64,000 bases of DNA, taken from Kluyvera genomosp. 3. GTDB lineage: Bacteria > Pseudomonadota > Gammaproteobacteria > Enterobacterales > Enterobacteriaceae. The notes below the pieces were generated by a model. That model saw only the letters and a program-made list of their open reading frames with translations, made no database searches and was not told the origin of the DNA. Shown here piece after piece: positions 18,135 through 32,799 of the stretch. Every line of letters starts with the position of its first letter. Positions within the stretch are counted from its first letter, which is position 1. A program made the translations under genes and the position numbers. Location: assembly GCA_002211745.1 (NCBI GenBank), contig CP022114.1, positions 3,504,645-3,568,644 of the forward strand, written 5' to 3'.

Positions 18135-18874
18135 ATGTCAATAGACTGGAACTGGGGAATCTTTTTACAACAGGCCCCATTTGGCAACACCACCTATCTC
18201 GGCTGGCTCTGGAGTGGTTTCCAGGTCACCGTCGCGCTGTCCATTACCGCATGGATTATCGCGTTCTTCGTCGGCTCACTGTTCGGGATTCTGCGTACCG
18301 TACCGAACCGATTCTTATCGGCTATCGGTACCTGCTACGTCGAACTGTTCCGTAACGTGCCGCTGATCGTGCAGTTCTTTACCTGGTATCTCGTGGTGCC
18401 GGAATTGCTGCCGGAAAATCTCGGCATGTGGTTTAAATCCGAACTCGATCCCAACATCCAGTTCTTCCTCTCATCGATGATCTGCCTGGGGCTGTTTACC
18501 GCCGCGCGCGTCTGCGAACAAGTGCGAGCCGCTATTCAGTCGCTGCCGCGCGGGCAGAAAAACGCCGGCCTGGCGATGGGCCTGACCCTGCCGCAAACCT
18601 ACCGTTACGTACTGTTACCGAACGCCTATCGCGTGATCGTACCGCCGATGACCTCCGAAATGATGAACCTGGTGAAAAACTCGGCCATCGCGTCAACCAT
18701 TGGTCTGGTCGATATGGCAGCACAAGCGGGCAAGCTGCTCGATTACTCCGCGCACGCCTGGGAATCCTTTACGGCAATTACCCTCGCTTACGTTTTCATT
18801 AACGCCGTGATTATGCTGGTGATGGCGCTGGTGGAACGCAAAATCCGCCTGCCGGGCAACCTGGGGGTAAATAA
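18135..18874 (+). CDS. gltJ: Glutamate/aspartate ABC transporter permease GltJ (frame break near the stop)
   Basis: Inner-membrane permease of the HisMQ type with about five helices; the coupling motif is near [24 protein letters not shown] (about residue 140). Near 18866 the run of five G should be six: it then reads N-L-G-G-K and stops at TAA 18872-18874, giving 246 residues as in K-12. As written the frame overruns by four codons into gltK. The repaired stop overlaps the gltK ATG by one base (TAATG), as in K-12. Start ATG 18135 follows CTGGAG. Confidence 0.93.
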
Positions 18875-19548
18875 TGTACGAGTTTGACTGGAGTTCAATT
18901 ATTCCATCGATGCCTTACCTGCTGGCAGGTCTGGTTATCACCCTCAAAATTACCGTCACCGCAGTGGTGGTGGGGATTGTCTGGGGCACGCTGCTGGCGG
19001 TGATGCGCCTGTCCGCGTTCAAGCCGATTGCCTGGTTCGCCAAGGCTTACGTTAACGTTTTCCGCTCCGTCCCGCTGGTGATGGTGCTGCTGTGGTTCTA
19101 TCTGATTGTGCCCGGGTTCCTGCAAAACGTGTTAGGGCTGTCGCCGAAAAGCGATATTCGCCTGATCTCAGCGATGGTGGCCTTCTCCATGTTTGAAGCC
19201 GCCTATTACTCTGAGATTATCCGTGCCGGTATTCAGAGTATTTCCCGCGGCCAGTCCAGCGCCGCGCTGGCGTTGGGGATGACCCACTGGCAGTCGATGA
19301 AGCTCATCATTCTGCCGCAGGCCTTCCGCGCCATGGTGCCGCTGCTGCTGACCCAGGGGATCGTCCTGTTCCAGGATACCTCGCTGGTGTACGTTCTGAG
19401 CCTCGCAGACTTCTTCCGTACCGCCTCAACCATTGGTGAGCGTGATGGTACCCAGGTCGAAATGATTCTGTTCGCAGGTTTTGTCTATTTTGTGATTAGC
19501 CTTAGCGCTTCGCTGCTGGTCAGCTACTTGAAGAAAAGGACCGTATAA
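18874..19548 (+). CDS. gltK: Glutamate/aspartate ABC transporter permease GltK
   Basis: 224-residue partner permease of GltJ in the GltIJKL importer. Five hydrophobic helices are seen, and the cytoplasmic EAA-type loop reads [24 protein letters not shown] near residue 115. It overlaps gltJ by one base at the start and gltL by one base at the stop (TAATG), so the three are translationally coupled. Unbroken. Confidence 0.95.
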   Translation: MYEFDWSSIIPSMPYLLAGLVITLKITVTAVVVGIVWGTLLAVMRLSAFKPIAWFAKAYVNVFRSVPLVMVLLWFYLIVPGFLQNVLGLSPKSDIRLISAMVAFSMFEAAYYSEIIRAGIQSISRGQSSAALALGMTHWQSMKLIILPQAFRAMVPLLLTQGIVLFQDTSLVYVLSLADFFRTASTIGERDGTQVEMILFAGFVYFVISLSASLLVSYLKKRTV

Positions 19549-20273
19549 TGATTACCCTGAAAAATGTCTCTAAATGGTATGGTCACTTTCAGGTGCTGAC
19601 CGACTGCTCCACGGAAGTGAAAAAAGGCGAAGTGGTGGTGGTATGCGGGCCGTCCGGCTCCGGTAAATCCACCCTGATTAAAACCGTCAACGGTCTGGAA
19701 CCGGTGCAACAGGGCGAAATCCTGGTCAACGGCACGAAGGTGAACGACAAGAAAACGGATTTGGCGAAGCTGCGTTCGCACGTCGGCATGGTGTTCCAGC
19801 ATTTTGAACTGTTCCCGCACCTGTCGATTATCGAGAACCTGACGCTGGCGCAGGTCAAAGTGCTCAAGCGCGATAAAGCCGCAGCCCGCGATAAAGGTCT
19901 GAAGCTGCTGGAGCGCGTTGGCCTGTCTGCGCATGCCAACAAGTTCCCGGCGCAGCTCTCCGGCGGCCAGCAGCAGCGCGTGGCGATCGCTCGTGCGCTG
20001 TGCATGGATCCGGTGGCGATGCTGTTTGACGAACCAACGTCGGCGCTCGATCCGGAAATGATCAACGAGGTACTGGACGTGATGGTCGAGCTGGCGAACG
20101 AAGGGATGACCATGATGGTGGTGACCCACGAAATGGGCTTTGCCCGTAAAGTGGCGAACCGGGTTATCTTTATGGACGAAGGCAAAATCGTCGAAGATGC
20201 TGAAAAAGAAGCGTTCTTCGCTAATCCTAAGTCGGAGCGCGCCAAAGACTTCCTCGCCAAAATCCTGCACTAA
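19548..20273 (+). CDS. gltL: Glutamate/aspartate ABC transporter ATP-binding protein
   Basis: 241-residue ATPase that drives GltIJK. Walker [10 protein letters not shown] is near residue 35, Q-loop FQHFELFPH near 80, signature LSGGQQQR near 133, Walker [15 protein letters not shown] near 155 and the switch His in VVTHEMGFA near 190. Last gene of the operon; a perfect 10-base hairpin follows (20282-20305). Unbroken. Confidence 0.96.
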   Translation: MITLKNVSKWYGHFQVLTDCSTEVKKGEVVVVCGPSGSGKSTLIKTVNGLEPVQQGEILVNGTKVNDKKTDLAKLRSHVGMVFQHFELFPHLSIIENLTLAQVKVLKRDKAAARDKGLKLLERVGLSAHANKFPAQLSGGQQQRVAIARALCMDPVAMLFDEPTSALDPEMINEVLDVMVELANEGMTMMVVTHEMGFARKVANRVIFMDEGKIVEDAEKEAFFANPKSERAKDFLAKILH

Positions 20274-20281
20274 TCTTCCCG

Positions 20282-20305
20282 GCGCGCACTCAGCAGAGTG
20301 CGCGC
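20282..20305 (+). terminator. Hairpin after gltL
   Basis: GCGCGCACTC and GAGTGCGCGC form a perfect 10-base stem with AGCA loop, 8 bases after the gltL stop. There is no U-run, so it may act as a stability element or a Rho-assisted end. Confidence 0.5.
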
Positions 20306-20390
20306 TGCATCACGCTTTAACGCATCCCTCTCGTTCATTCCACTAGCAAGCCTTACCCTTGTCACAAAATAACGCGAACAAGGAACTGCT

Positions 20391-21324
20391 ATGGCACTGC
20401 CGATTATTCTTGATTGCGATCCGGGTCATGATGACGCGATTGCAATCGTCCTCGCTCTGGCTTCCCCTGAGCTTGAGGTCAAAGCTATCACCTCTTCCGC
20501 GGGCAACCAGACGCCGGACAAGACTCTGCGCAACGTCCTGCGTATGCTGACGCTGCTGAAGCGCCGGATATCCCGGTGGCTGGCGGCGCGGTGAAACCGC
20601 TCATGCGCGAACTGATTATCGCCGATAACGTTCATGGCGAAAGCGGTCTTGACGGCCCAGCGCTGCCCGAGCCGTCATTCGCCCACAAAGCGGCACTGCC
20701 GTTGAGCTGATGGCAAAAACCCTGCGCGAGAGCGTACAGCCGGTCACCATCGTCTCCACTGGCCCACAGACCAACGTGGCGCTGCTGCTGAATAGCCATC
20801 CGGAACTGCATACAAAAATCGCCCGCATCGTGATCATGGGCGGCGCTATGACGCTCGGCAACTGGACGCCCGCTGCCGAGTTCAACATTTTCGTCGACCC
20901 GGAAGCGGCGGAAATCGTCTTCCAGTCAGGCATTCCGATGGTGATGGCCGGGCTGGACGTCACCCATAAGGCGCAGATTCACGCCGCCGATATCGAACGC
21001 CTTCGCGCCATTGGCAACCCCATTTCCACCATCGTCGCCGAGCTGCTGGACTTCTTTATGGAGTACCACAAAGACGAAAAATGGGGATTTGTCGGCGCGC
21101 CGCTGCACGACCCGTGCACCATCGCCTGGCTGCTCAAGCCCGAGATTTTCACCACCGTTGAGCGTTGGGTTGGCGTAGAAACACAGGGGAAATACACCCA
21201 AGGGATGACGGTAGTGGATTATTATTTCCTGACGGGGAATAAGCCGAATGCGACGGTGATGGTGGATGTAGACCGTGGGGCGTTCGTTGATCTGCTGGCG
21301 GAGCGTTTGGCTTTCTACGCCTGA
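20391..21324 (+). CDS. rihA: Pyrimidine-specific ribonucleoside hydrolase RihA (two frame breaks)
   Basis: Hydrolyses the N-glycosidic bond of cytidine and uridine. The N-terminal [12 protein letters not shown] is the Ca2+-binding signature of nucleoside hydrolases, and DVTHKAQI and [11 protein letters not shown] complete the active site. Frame shifts occur near 20564 (CGCCGG should be CGCCCGG) and 20683 (GCCCAC should be GCCCCAC). With both C restored the protein is 311 residues, the K-12 length, reading [16 protein letters not shown] and [17 protein letters not shown] across the joins. Follows gltIJKL as in K-12. Confidence 0.93.
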
Positions 21325-21334
21325 CGCAACAAAA

Positions 21335-21419
21335 ATGCCGGATGGCGCTCACGCTTATCCGGCTGACGATGACCTATCCTTCTCGGCCGGATAAGACGCA
21401 TACCGTCGCCATCCGGCAT
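21335..21419. repeat. Pair of inverted REP elements (BIME)
   Basis: Two REP palindromes in opposite orientation: ATGCCGGATGGCG...TTATCCGGC (21335-21364) and CGGCCGGATAAG...CGCCATCCGGCAT (21384-21419). They fill the gap between convergent rihA and ybeL. Confidence 0.88.
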
Positions 21420-21425
21420 GCTTGA

Positions 21426-21908
21426 TTACGGCTCGAACGGCCGGCGCTGGAACTGATCGTGGCCGCACTTCGGGCAGCGCGGCAACACATCCGGCGTGTA
21501 AACGGCGAGGTGATAATGACACTTCTCGCAAACCAGGTTTCCCAATCCCACCACTTCGCCGCTGTGATACACGCCGTGGTGATTCAAATCCTGGAATACC
21601 TCGCGCCATTCCAGCTGCGTCTTATCGGTAATATCCGCCAGTTCCTGCCAGATACTCTCTTTAATCACCCGCAGGAAGACGCTATCGGAGTCGTCTTCCT
21701 GGCTTTCGCCGTAGCTCATCGCAAACTCTTCGAGATCGCGACGCACGGCGCGCAGCAGCTCGTCAATTTCGCTGCGCGTTAACTCGCTGGTTTGCGCGAC
21801 TTTCGCCCGTGCCTGAGCCACCAGCGCGTCGATATCGCGTTCGCCGTTACGCAAACGTTCGGTCAGCGTGGCGACCAGTTCACGGTAAATTTGAGCAACC
21901 TTGTTCAT
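21426..21908 (-). CDS. ybeL: DUF1451 protein YbeL with zinc-ribbon-like C-terminus
   Basis: 160 residues, equal to K-12 YbeL; function unknown. The N-terminal half is a charged helical region (YRELVATLTERLRNGERDIDALVAQARAKV). The C-terminal part carries CEKCH and CPKCGHDQF, two CxxC pairs expected to bind zinc. Two adjacent ATG codons exist; the second (21908) gives better spacing to GAGAGGA and the K-12 start MNKVAQ. It is transcribed divergently from leuS. Confidence 0.9.
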   Translation of the reverse strand: MNKVAQIYRELVATLTERLRNGERDIDALVAQARAKVAQTSELTRSEIDELLRAVRRDLEEFAMSYGESQEDDSDSVFLRVIKESIWQELADITDKTQLEWREVFQDLNHHGVYHSGEVVGLGNLVCEKCHYHLAVYTPDVLPRCPKCGHDQFQRRPFEP

Positions 21909-22021
21909 CATTTCCTCTCCAGCCAGTTAACCTCTTATAATAATAGCTGTTATTTGTGGATCGCTTTGCCAGCTTCGCCACAGAGTTCAGAAATTACCCG
22001 CGCGGCTTTTCACCGCCTTAA

Positions 22022-24714
<2,693 letters not shown>

Positions 24715-24728
24715 GCGCGGGAGGAAGC

Positions 24729-25301
24729 GTGCGATATCTGACAACATTGTTGTTATCTTTGGCGGTGCTGGTCACCGCCGGATGCGGCTGGCACCTGCGT
24801 AGTACCACGCAGGTGCCGGACGAAATGAAAACATTGATCCTTCAGTCCGGCGATCCTAACGGTCCGCTGAGTCGTGCTGTGCGCGATCAACTAAGAAGCA
24901 ATGGTATTACGCTGCTTGATCAGAGCACGCTTCGTCAGGACGTACCGTCGCTGCGTCTGGGCGCGGTTAGCCTCTCCCAGGACACGGCGTCTGTGTTCCA
25001 GAACGGTCAAACGGCAGAATACCAGATGGTCATGACGGTCAACGCTACGGTGCTGCTCCCGGGTCAGGATATCTTCCCGATTTCCACCAAGGTCTATCGC
25101 TCGTTCTTTGACAACCCACAGCAGGCGCTGGCAAAAGACAACGAACAGAACATGATCGTTCAGGAAATGTACCAGAAAGCCGCCGAACAGCTGATTCGTA
25201 AGCTGCCAAGCGTGCACATCGCTGATGTAAAAGAGAGCAAAGAGGCTGCGGCTTCCGCATCCGATAACGGCTCTCGCGTCTCTACCACTCTGGGTAACTG
25301 A
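24729..25301 (+). CDS. lptE: LPS-assembly lipoprotein LptE
   Basis: Outer-membrane lipoprotein that plugs the LptD barrel and helps insert LPS; essential in E. coli. 190 residues from GTG 24729, preceded by GGGAGGAAGC. The signal peptide [19 protein letters not shown] ends in a lipobox with Cys19 as the lipidated residue. The body matches K-12 LptE (RlpB), including [18 protein letters not shown]. It lies 14 bases after leuS, and its TGA overlaps the holA ATG by one base. Unbroken. Confidence 0.95.
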   Translation: MRYLTTLLLSLAVLVTAGCGWHLRSTTQVPDEMKTLILQSGDPNGPLSRAVRDQLRSNGITLLDQSTLRQDVPSLRLGAVSLSQDTASVFQNGQTAEYQMVMTVNATVLLPGQDIFPISTKVYRSFFDNPQQALAKDNEQNMIVQEMYQKAAEQLIRKLPSVHIADVKESKEAAASASDNGSRVSTTLGN

Positions 25302-26331
25302 TGATTCGGTTGTACCCAGAACAACTCCGCGCGCAGCTCTCTGAAGGGCTGCGCGCGGCGTATCTCCTGCTCGGTAATGACCCTCTTTTCCTTCAGGAAA
25401 GCCAGGATGCGATCCGGCATGCCGCCGTGAGCGAGGGTTTTATTGAGCACCATACCGTGACGCTGGATGCCAGCACCGACTGGAACGAGATCTTCTCTCT
25501 ATGCCAGGCGATGAGTCTGTTTGCCAGTCGTCAAACCCTGCTCCTGCTGCTACCGGAAAATGGCCCGAACGCCGCCATCAATGAACAGCTAGCCACGCTG
25601 GTGAGTTTGCTTCATGACGATCTATTGCTGATCGTACGTGGCAACAAGCTGACCAAATCGCAGGAGAATGCCGCCTGGATCCAGGCGCTGGCAAACCGCG
25701 CGGTGCAGATTAGCTGCCAGACGCCGGAACCCGCCCAACTGCCCGCTGGCTGGCCAACCGAGCCAAACAGAACAACCTCCAGTTGGATGAACCCGCCAGT
25801 CAACTGCTGTGCTACTGCTATGAAGGCAACCTGCTGGCGCTTTCGCAAGCGCTCGAGCGCCTGTCGCTGCTGTGGCCGGACGGGAAACTCACGCTGCCGC
25901 GCGTAGAGCAGGCGGTCAATGATGCCGCACACTTTACGCCGTTCCACTGGGTTGATGCGCTGCTGGCCGGCAAGAGTAAACGCGCGCTGCATATCCTGCA
26001 GCAACTGCGTCTTGAAGGCAGCGAGCCGGTGATCCTACTACGCACGGTACAGCGCGAACTGCTGCTGCTGGTGACGTTAAAGCGTCAGAGCGCACACACG
26101 CCGCTGCGTTCGTTATTTGATAAACACCGGGTCTGGCAAAACCGTCGGGCGATGGTCGGTGAGGCGGTTAACCGTCTGAGCGGTTCACAGCTGCGTCAGG
26201 CCGTCACCCTGCTCAGCCGTGCCGAGCTCACTTTAAAACAGGATTATGGTCAGTCCATCTGGGCTGAACTGGAAAGTTTGTCGCTATTGCTTTGTCATAA
26301 AGCGCTAGCCGACGTATTTATCGATGGATGA
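25301..26331 (+). CDS. holA: DNA polymerase III delta subunit (one frame break)
   Basis: Delta opens the beta sliding clamp within the clamp loader; essential. The N-terminus reads [30 protein letters not shown], where LLGNDPL is conserved. Near 25742 CTGCCCGCTGG should be CTGCCCCGCTGG; the join gives [33 protein letters not shown] and 343 residues, the K-12 length. The C-terminal third is the collar domain that assembles with gamma/tau and delta-prime. Overlaps lptE by one base; its stop lies 1 base before the nadD start. Confidence 0.95.
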
Positions 26332-26332
26332 T

Positions 26333-26982
26333 ATGGCAAAACTACAGGCGCTTTTCGGCGGGACATTCGATCCCATCCATTACGGTCACCTGAAGCCGGT
26401 CGAGATCCTGGCCAACCAGATTGGTCTGTCCAGGGTCATCATTATGCCCAATAACGTACCCCACATCGTCCGCAGCCTGAAGCCACCAGCGAACAGCGCA
26501 AATTGATGGTTGAGCTGGCTATCGCCGATAAGCCGCTTTTTGTGCTCGACGAACGCGAGCTGCGCCGCGATACGCCTTCCTTTACGGCGGATACGCTCCA
26601 GGAGTGGCGAGCGGAACAGGGACCGGATCAGCCCCTGGCCTTCATTATCGGCCAGGATTCGCTGCTCACTTTCCCAAGCTGGCATCGCTACGAAACAATC
26701 CTCGACAACGCCCATCTGCTGGTGACCCGTCGCCCGGGTTACCCGCTGACCATGCAGCACGAAGAGCATCAGTACTGGCTGGACAAGCACCTCACCAGTA
26801 ATATTGAAGAGCTGCACAACCAGCCGGCGGGGAAAATCTACCTGGCGGAAACGCCCTGGTTCGACGTCTCCGCCACGCTGATTCGCGAACGGCTGGAAAA
26901 TAATGAACCCTGCGATGAAATGATGCCCGAAGCGGTGCTCAACTACATCATGCAACAGGGGTTGTATCACCACGGCGCATAG
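26333..26982 (+). CDS. nadD: Nicotinate-mononucleotide adenylyltransferase (one frame break)
   Basis: Makes nicotinate adenine dinucleotide from NaMN and ATP in NAD synthesis; essential. Nucleotidyltransferase signature [15 protein letters not shown] is at residue 8, and the ISATIIRERL-type motif near the end reads [10 protein letters not shown]. Start ATG 26333 ([10 protein letters not shown]). Near 26460 GTACCCCAC should have five C; the join reads [20 protein letters not shown] and the protein is 216 residues. The broken frame in an essential gene again points to an error. Between holA and cobC in the operon. Confidence 0.95.
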
Positions 26983-26992
26983 AGGAAGCGGC

Positions 26993-27601
26993 ATGAAGCT
27001 CTGGTTAGTTCGCCACGGCGAAACGGAAGCCAATGTGGCTGGCCTGTACAGCGGCCACGCGCCAACGCCACTCACGGCCAAAGGGCAACAGCAGGCGCAG
27101 CGCCTTGGTGAGATGCTGCGTCAGGTTCCCTTCGATCATGCGCTGTGTAGCGGGCTTGAACGCACACAGCATACTGCGCGGCTGCTACTGGGCGAACGTA
27201 ACATTCCGCTTACCGCAAACCCGCTGCTCAACGAAATGTTTTTCGGTGACTGGGAAATGCGTCACCACCGTGACCTGCAGGTTGAAGACAAAGAGAATTA
27301 CGCAGCCTGGTGCGCTGATTGGCAGCACGCCGCACCGACCAATGGCGAAGGTTTTCCCGACTTTTCCCGGCGTGTGGCCGACTTCGCGAACGAACTGGCG
27401 CACTACCCATATCAAAATTTACTGATCGTCAGCCATCAGGGTGTCCTGAGTCTGTTAACGGCGCGTCTATTGGGCATGCCGACTGCCAGTATGTGGCATT
27501 TCCGCATCGACCACGGCGCGTGGAGCGTCATTGATTTTACGCCAGAATTTACCACGCTCAGGGTGCTCAACAGCCGAGCGATTTGGCGACCCGATGAGTA
27601 A
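26993..27601 (+). CDS. cobC: Alpha-ribazole-5'-phosphate phosphatase CobC
   Basis: 202-residue histidine phosphatase that removes phosphate from alpha-ribazole phosphate (or adenosylcobalamin phosphate) in cobalamin nucleotide-loop assembly. The phosphohistidine motif LVRHGETEAN is at residue 5, a second catalytic part SGLERTQHTARLL near 50, and the late catalytic His in IVSHQGVLSLL near 145. Ten bases after nadD with GAGGAAGCGGC as ribosome site. Unbroken. The 262 bases before rsfS contain no gene; TATACT at 27812-27817 may be the -10 of the rsfS operon. Confidence 0.93.
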   Translation: MKLWLVRHGETEANVAGLYSGHAPTPLTAKGQQQAQRLGEMLRQVPFDHALCSGLERTQHTARLLLGERNIPLTANPLLNEMFFGDWEMRHHRDLQVEDKENYAAWCADWQHAAPTNGEGFPDFSRRVADFANELAHYPYQNLLIVSHQGVLSLLTARLLGMPTASMWHFRIDHGAWSVIDFTPEFTTLRVLNSRAIWRPDE

Positions 27602-27647
27602 TAAAACCGATTTCTGCCTCCGGGCAGCGCCAACCCATTGACACTAA

Positions 27648-28181
<534 letters not shown>

Positions 28182-28184
28182 GTT

Positions 28185-28651
28185 GTGAAGCTGCAGTTGG
28201 TCGCCGTCGGCACCAAAATGCCGGATTGGGTACAAACCGGTTTTACCGAATACCTTCGCCGTTTTCCGAAAGATATGCCGTTCGAACTGGTGGAAATACC
28301 CGCCGGCAAGCGCGGTAAAAATGCGGACATCAAGCGTATTCTGGATAAAGAAGGCGAGATGATGCTCGCCGCCGCAGGAAAAAACCGCATCGTCACGCTG
28401 GATATCCCGGAAAACCCTGGGATACGCCGCAGCTTGCACGTGAACTGGAACGCTGGAAGGGTGACGGTCGTGATGTCAGCCTGTTAATCGGCGGCCCGGA
28501 AGGGCTTTCTCCGGCATGCAAGGCCGCAGCAGAACAAAGTTGGTCGCTCTCCACATTAACGCTCCCTCACCCGCTTGTGCGCGTGCTGGTGGCCGAAAGC
28601 CTCTATCGAGCGTGGAGCATTACCACCAACCACCCTTACCACCGCGAATAA
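28185..28651 (+). CDS. rlmH: 23S rRNA m3-pseudouridine1915 methyltransferase RlmH (one frame break)
   Basis: SPOUT-class methyltransferase acting on pseudouridine 1915 of helix 69 in the 70S ribosome. GTG start at 28185 ([15 protein letters not shown]). Near 28409 CCCGGAAAAC should be CCCGGGAAAAC; the join gives [21 protein letters not shown]. The repaired frame continues through the SAM-binding knot [17 protein letters not shown] and the tail [10 protein letters not shown] to TAA at 28649-28651. Length 155 residues, as in K-12. Between rsfS and mrdA. Confidence 0.94.
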
Positions 28652-28677
28652 TGAGACCCAGGTAGATTAAGCAGCGA

Positions 28678-30579
28678 ATGAAACTACAGAATTCTTTTCG
28701 CGACTATACGGCAGAGTCCGCGCTCTTTGTGCGCCGGGCGGTGGTCGCTTTTTTGGGAATTTTGCTGCTTACCGGCGTGCTGATTGCCAACCTCTATAAT
28801 TTACAGATCGTTCGCTTCACCGACTATCAGACGCGTTCTAACGAAAACCGCATTAAGCTGGTGCCCATCGCGCCAAGCCGCGGCATTATTTACGATCGCA
28901 ACGGCACCCCGCTGGCGCTGAACCGCACCATCTACCAGCTGGAAATCATGCCGGAAAAAGTCGATAGCGTTCAGCAGACTATCGATGGTCTGCGCGACGT
29001 CGTCGACCTGAGCGATGACGATATCGCCGCCTTTAAAAAAGAGCGCGCCCGTTCGCATCGCTTTACCTCCATCCCACTCAAAACCAACCTCACGGAAGTG
29101 CAGGTGGCGCGCTTTGCCGTCAACCAGTACCGTTTCCCCGGCGTTGAGGTAAAGGGCTATAAGCGCCGCTTTTATCCGTATGGTTCCGCCTTGACGCACG
29201 TCATCGGCTACGTCTCAAAAATTAACGATAAAGATGTCGACCGCCTGGATAAAGACGGCAAGCTGGCCAACTACGCCGCGACCCACGATATCGGTAAACT
29301 GGGTATTGAGCGTTATTACGAAGATATTCTCCACGGGCAAACCGGCTATGAAGAGGTGGAAGTCAACAACCGTGGCCGCGTTATTCGCCAGTTGAAAGAA
29401 GTGCCGCCGCAGGCCGGGCACGACATCTACCTGACGCTCGACCTCAAGCTGCAGCAGTATATCGAAACCCTGCTCGCCGGCAGCCGCGCCGCCGTGGTGG
29501 TGACTGACCCGCGCAACGGCAGCATTCTGGCGCTGGTCTCAATGCCAAGCTACGATCCTAACCTGTTCGTTGACGGTATCTCCAGCAAAGACTACAGCGG
29601 CCTGTTAAACGATCCGAACACGCCGCTGGTTAACCGCGCCACTCAGGGGGTTTACCCTCCGGCTTCTACGGTGAAACCGTATGTCGCGGTCTCCGCCATG
29701 AGTGCGGGCGTGATTAACCGCAACACCAGCCTGTTTGACCCAGGGTGGTGGCAGTTACCTGGCTCAGAAAAACGCTATCGTGACTGGAAGAAATGGGGCC
29801 ACGGTCACCTGAACGTCACCAAGGCGCTGGAAGAGTCCGCGGATACCTTCTTCTACCAGGTCGCCTATGATATGGGTATTGACCGTCTGTCTGAGTGGAT
29901 GAGCAAGTTTGGCTACGGGGATTATACCGGTATCGACCTTGCGGAAGAGCGCTCCGGCAACATGCCAACCCGCGAATGGAAGCTCAAACGTTTTAAAAAG
30001 CCCTGGTATCAGGGTGATACCATTCCGGTAGGGATCGGCCAGGGTTACTGGACAGCGACACCTATCCAGATGAGCAAAGCGCTGATGATTCTGATTAACG
30101 ATGGCATCATCAAAACGCCTCATCTGCTGGCCAGCACCGTCGAAGAAGGCAAGAAAGTACCGTGGACACAGCCTCAGGAGCCGCCGATTGGCGACATCCA
30201 CTCCGGTTACTGGGAAATTGCCAAAGACGGGATGTTCGGCGTTGCCAACCGCGGCAACGGTACCGCGCATAAATATTTTGCCAGCGCGCCGTATAAGATT
30301 GCTGCCAAGTCAGGTACCGCGCAGGTCTTTGGCTTGAAGGCGAACGAAACGTACAACGCCCACCGGATTGCGGAGCGTCTGCGTGACCATAAATTAATGA
30401 CCGCTTTTGCGCCATATAACGATCCACAGGTCGCCGTGGCGATTATTCTGGAGAACGGCGGCGCAGGCCCGGCTGTCGGTACCATCATGCGTCAGATTCT
30501 TGACCACATCATGTTGGGCGACAACAACACCGAATTACCGACCGAGAACCCTGCTGCGGCCGCGTCGGAGGACCAATAA
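28678..30579 (+). CDS. mrdA: Penicillin-binding protein 2 (elongasome transpeptidase)
   Basis: Class B PBP that cross-links peptidoglycan in the rod complex with RodA. 633 residues, the K-12 length, unbroken. A single membrane anchor lies near residues 21-41 ([23 protein letters not shown]). The PBP dimerisation region comes next, then the transpeptidase domain with STVK (catalytic Ser near 330), SAD near 387 and KSGT near 544. The next gene, mrdB, starts two bases after the stop. Target of mecillinam. Confidence 0.97.
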   Translation: MKLQNSFRDYTAESALFVRRAVVAFLGILLLTGVLIANLYNLQIVRFTDYQTRSNENRIKLVPIAPSRGIIYDRNGTPLALNRTIYQLEIMPEKVDSVQQTIDGLRDVVDLSDDDIAAFKKERARSHRFTSIPLKTNLTEVQVARFAVNQYRFPGVEVKGYKRRFYPYGSALTHVIGYVSKINDKDVDRLDKDGKLANYAATHDIGKLGIERYYEDILHGQTGYEEVEVNNRGRVIRQLKEVPPQAGHDIYLTLDLKLQQYIETLLAGSRAAVVVTDPRNGSILALVSMPSYDPNLFVDGISSKDYSGLLNDPNTPLVNRATQGVYPPASTVKPYVAVSAMSAGVINRNTSLFDPGWWQLPGSEKRYRDWKKWGHGHLNVTKALEESADTFFYQVAYDMGIDRLSEWMSKFGYGDYTGIDLAEERSGNMPTREWKLKRFKKPWYQGDTIPVGIGQGYWTATPIQMSKALMILINDGIIKTPHLLASTVEEGKKVPWTQPQEPPIGDIHSGYWEIAKDGMFGVANRGNGTAHKYFASAPYKIAAKSGTAQVFGLKANETYNAHRIAERLRDHKLMTAFAPYNDPQVAVAIILENGGAGPAVGTIMRQILDHIMLGDNNTELPTENPAAAASEDQ

Positions 30580-30581
30580 TC

Positions 30582-31692
30582 ATGACGGATAATCCGAACA
30601 AAAAATCGTTCTGGGATAAAATCCATATCGATCCCGCCATGCTGCTGATTTTGCTGGCGTTGCTGACCTACAGCGCGCTGGTTATCTGGAGCGCCAGCGG
30701 CCAGGATATGGGGATGACGGAGCGTAAAATCGGCCAGATCGCCATGGGCCTGGTCATCATGGTGGTGATGGCACAGATCCCGCCGCGCGTCTACGAAGGC
30801 TGGGCCCCCTGGCTGTATATTATCTGTATTATTCTGCTGGTGGCGGTTGACGCCTTCGGTGCCATCTCTAAAGGTGCGCAGCGCTGGCTGGATCTCGGTA
30901 TTGTGCGTTTCCAGCCGTCCGAAATTGCCAAAATCGCCGTGCCGTTGATGGTCGCGCGCTTTATTAACCGCGACGTCTGCCCGCCAACGCTGAAAAACAC
31001 CGGTATCGCGCTGGTGCTGATTTTCATGCCGACGCTGCTGGTTGCCGCGCAGCCGGACCTTGGCACCTCAATTCTGGTCGCTCTCTCCGGCCTGTTCGTC
31101 CTGTTCCTCGCCGGCTTGAGCTGGCGTTTGATTCTGGTCGCCGTAGTGCTGGTCGCTTGCTTTATCCCGATACTCTGGTTCTTCCTGATGCACGACTATC
31201 AGCGACAGCGCGTGATGATGCTGATGGATCCGGAATCAGACCCACTGGGCGCGGGCTACCATATTATTCAGTCCAAAATCGCCATCGGCTCCGGCGGTCT
31301 GCGCGGTAAAGGCTGGCTGCACGGGACACAGTCGCAGTTGGAATTCCTGCCAGAACGCCATACCGACTTTATCTTCGCGGTACTGGCCGAAGAACTTGGC
31401 TTATCGGTATTCTGATTTTGCTGGCACTGTACGTGCTGCTGATAATGCGCGGCCTGTGGATTGCCGCCCAGGCGCAAACGACCTTTGGCCGGGTGATGGC
31501 CGGTGGTTTGATGCTGATTTTATTCGTTTATGTCTTCGTAAATATTGGTATGGTAAGTGGCATCTTGCCGGTGGTTGGCGTCCCGCTACCGCTGGTCAGC
31601 TACGGGGTTCGGCCCTGATCGTACTGATGGCCGGGTTTGGTATCGTAATGTCGATACACACCCACAGGAAAATGTTGTCAAAAAGCGTCTAA
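30582..31692 (+). CDS. mrdB: Peptidoglycan glycosyltransferase RodA (two frame breaks)
   Basis: SEDS-family glycosyltransferase that polymerises lipid II for side-wall growth with PBP2; essential for rod shape. About ten membrane helices. The conserved [13 protein letters not shown] and [13 protein letters not shown] are present, as is [29 protein letters not shown]. Frame breaks are near 31402 (one A or T lost in GGCTTATCGG) and near 31606 (TACGGGGTT should have five G, reading [17 protein letters not shown]). Repaired length 370 residues, as in K-12. Follows mrdA by two bases. Confidence 0.94.
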
Positions 31693-31702
31693 GGGGTGCT
31701 CA

Positions 31703-32799
31703 ATGCGTAAGCAATGGCTTGGGATCTGCATAGCGGCAGGGCTGCTGGCGGCTTGTTCGAGTGATGATGTTCAGCAACAAACCGTCTCCGCGCCACAACC
31801 TGCGGTATGTAATGGTCCTACGGTGGAAATCAGCGGGCCGATCCACGCTTTGAACCTCTGAACGCGACGGCGAATCAGGATTACGAACGCGACGGCAAGA
31901 AATACAAAATCGTCCAGGATCCGGCTAACTTTAGCCAGTCTGGTCTGGCCGCCATCTATGATGCCGAGCCGGGTAGCAATCTGACGGCCATCGGCGAAAC
32001 CTTTGACCCGACCCAGCTTACCGCCGCGCACCCTACACTGCCGGTGCCGAGCTACGCGCGTATTACTAACCTGGCTAACGGTCGGATGATCGTCGTGCGC
32101 ATTAACGATCGCGGCCCGTATGGCAACGATCGCGTCATTTCGCTCTCCCGCGCGGCGGCCGATCGCCTGAACACCTCCAACAATACCAAAGTCCGCATCG
32201 ATCCGATTATCGTCGCCCAGGATGGTTCACTTTCCGGCCCCGGTATGGCCTGTACCACCGTGGCAAAACAGACCTACGCGCTGCCGAGCCGCCCTGACCT
32301 GAGTGGCGGGATGGGCAGCGTCTCTTCCGCGCCACAAGCCGCGGCGCCGCAAGGCGACGTACGCGCCATTAGCAACGATACGCTGACCTCAGCCGACAGC
32401 GGCGAAGGCGCACCGGTAAAAAGCAGCGGCTTCCTCGGCGCGCCTACCCCGTTGAATAACGGCGTACTCGAAGAATCTGCGCCAGCGGCAACGGCCGCTC
32501 CGGTGACGGCACCGGTCACCGCGCCTGCCAGCACAGCGCCTGCCGCGACTGCGGCGGTTACTGCACCCGCAGCGGGTGATTATGTGGTTCAGGTTGGCGC
32601 CGTCAGCGACCAGGCTCGCGCGCAGCAGTATCAGCAGCGCCTGAGCCAGCAGTTCTCCGTTCCTGGTCGCGTAACGCAAAATGGCGCTGTCTGGCGTATT
32701 CAGCTCGGTCCATTCGCCAGCAAAAGCGAAGCCAGCACCTTACAAGGGCGTTTGCAGAACGAAGCACAGCTGCAATCGTTTATTACACACGCCAACTAG
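31703..32799 (+). CDS. rlpA: Septal-ring lytic transglycosylase RlpA (one frame break)
   Basis: Outer-membrane lipoprotein; in Pseudomonas it cleaves glycan strands lacking stem peptides at the septum. Start ATG 31703. The signal peptide ends in LLAACS, placing the lipid Cys at residue 18. Near 31835 CAGCGGGCC should be CAGCGGGGCC, joining VEISGADPRFEPLNATANQ. Next comes the double-psi barrel (ARITNLANGRMIVVRINDRGPY), an Ala/Pro/Thr-rich linker (about 32480-32575) and a C-terminal SPOR domain (YVVQVGAVSDQARAQQYQQRL). Repaired length 365 (K-12 362). Stop overlaps no gene; dacA follows 137 bases later. Confidence 0.93.
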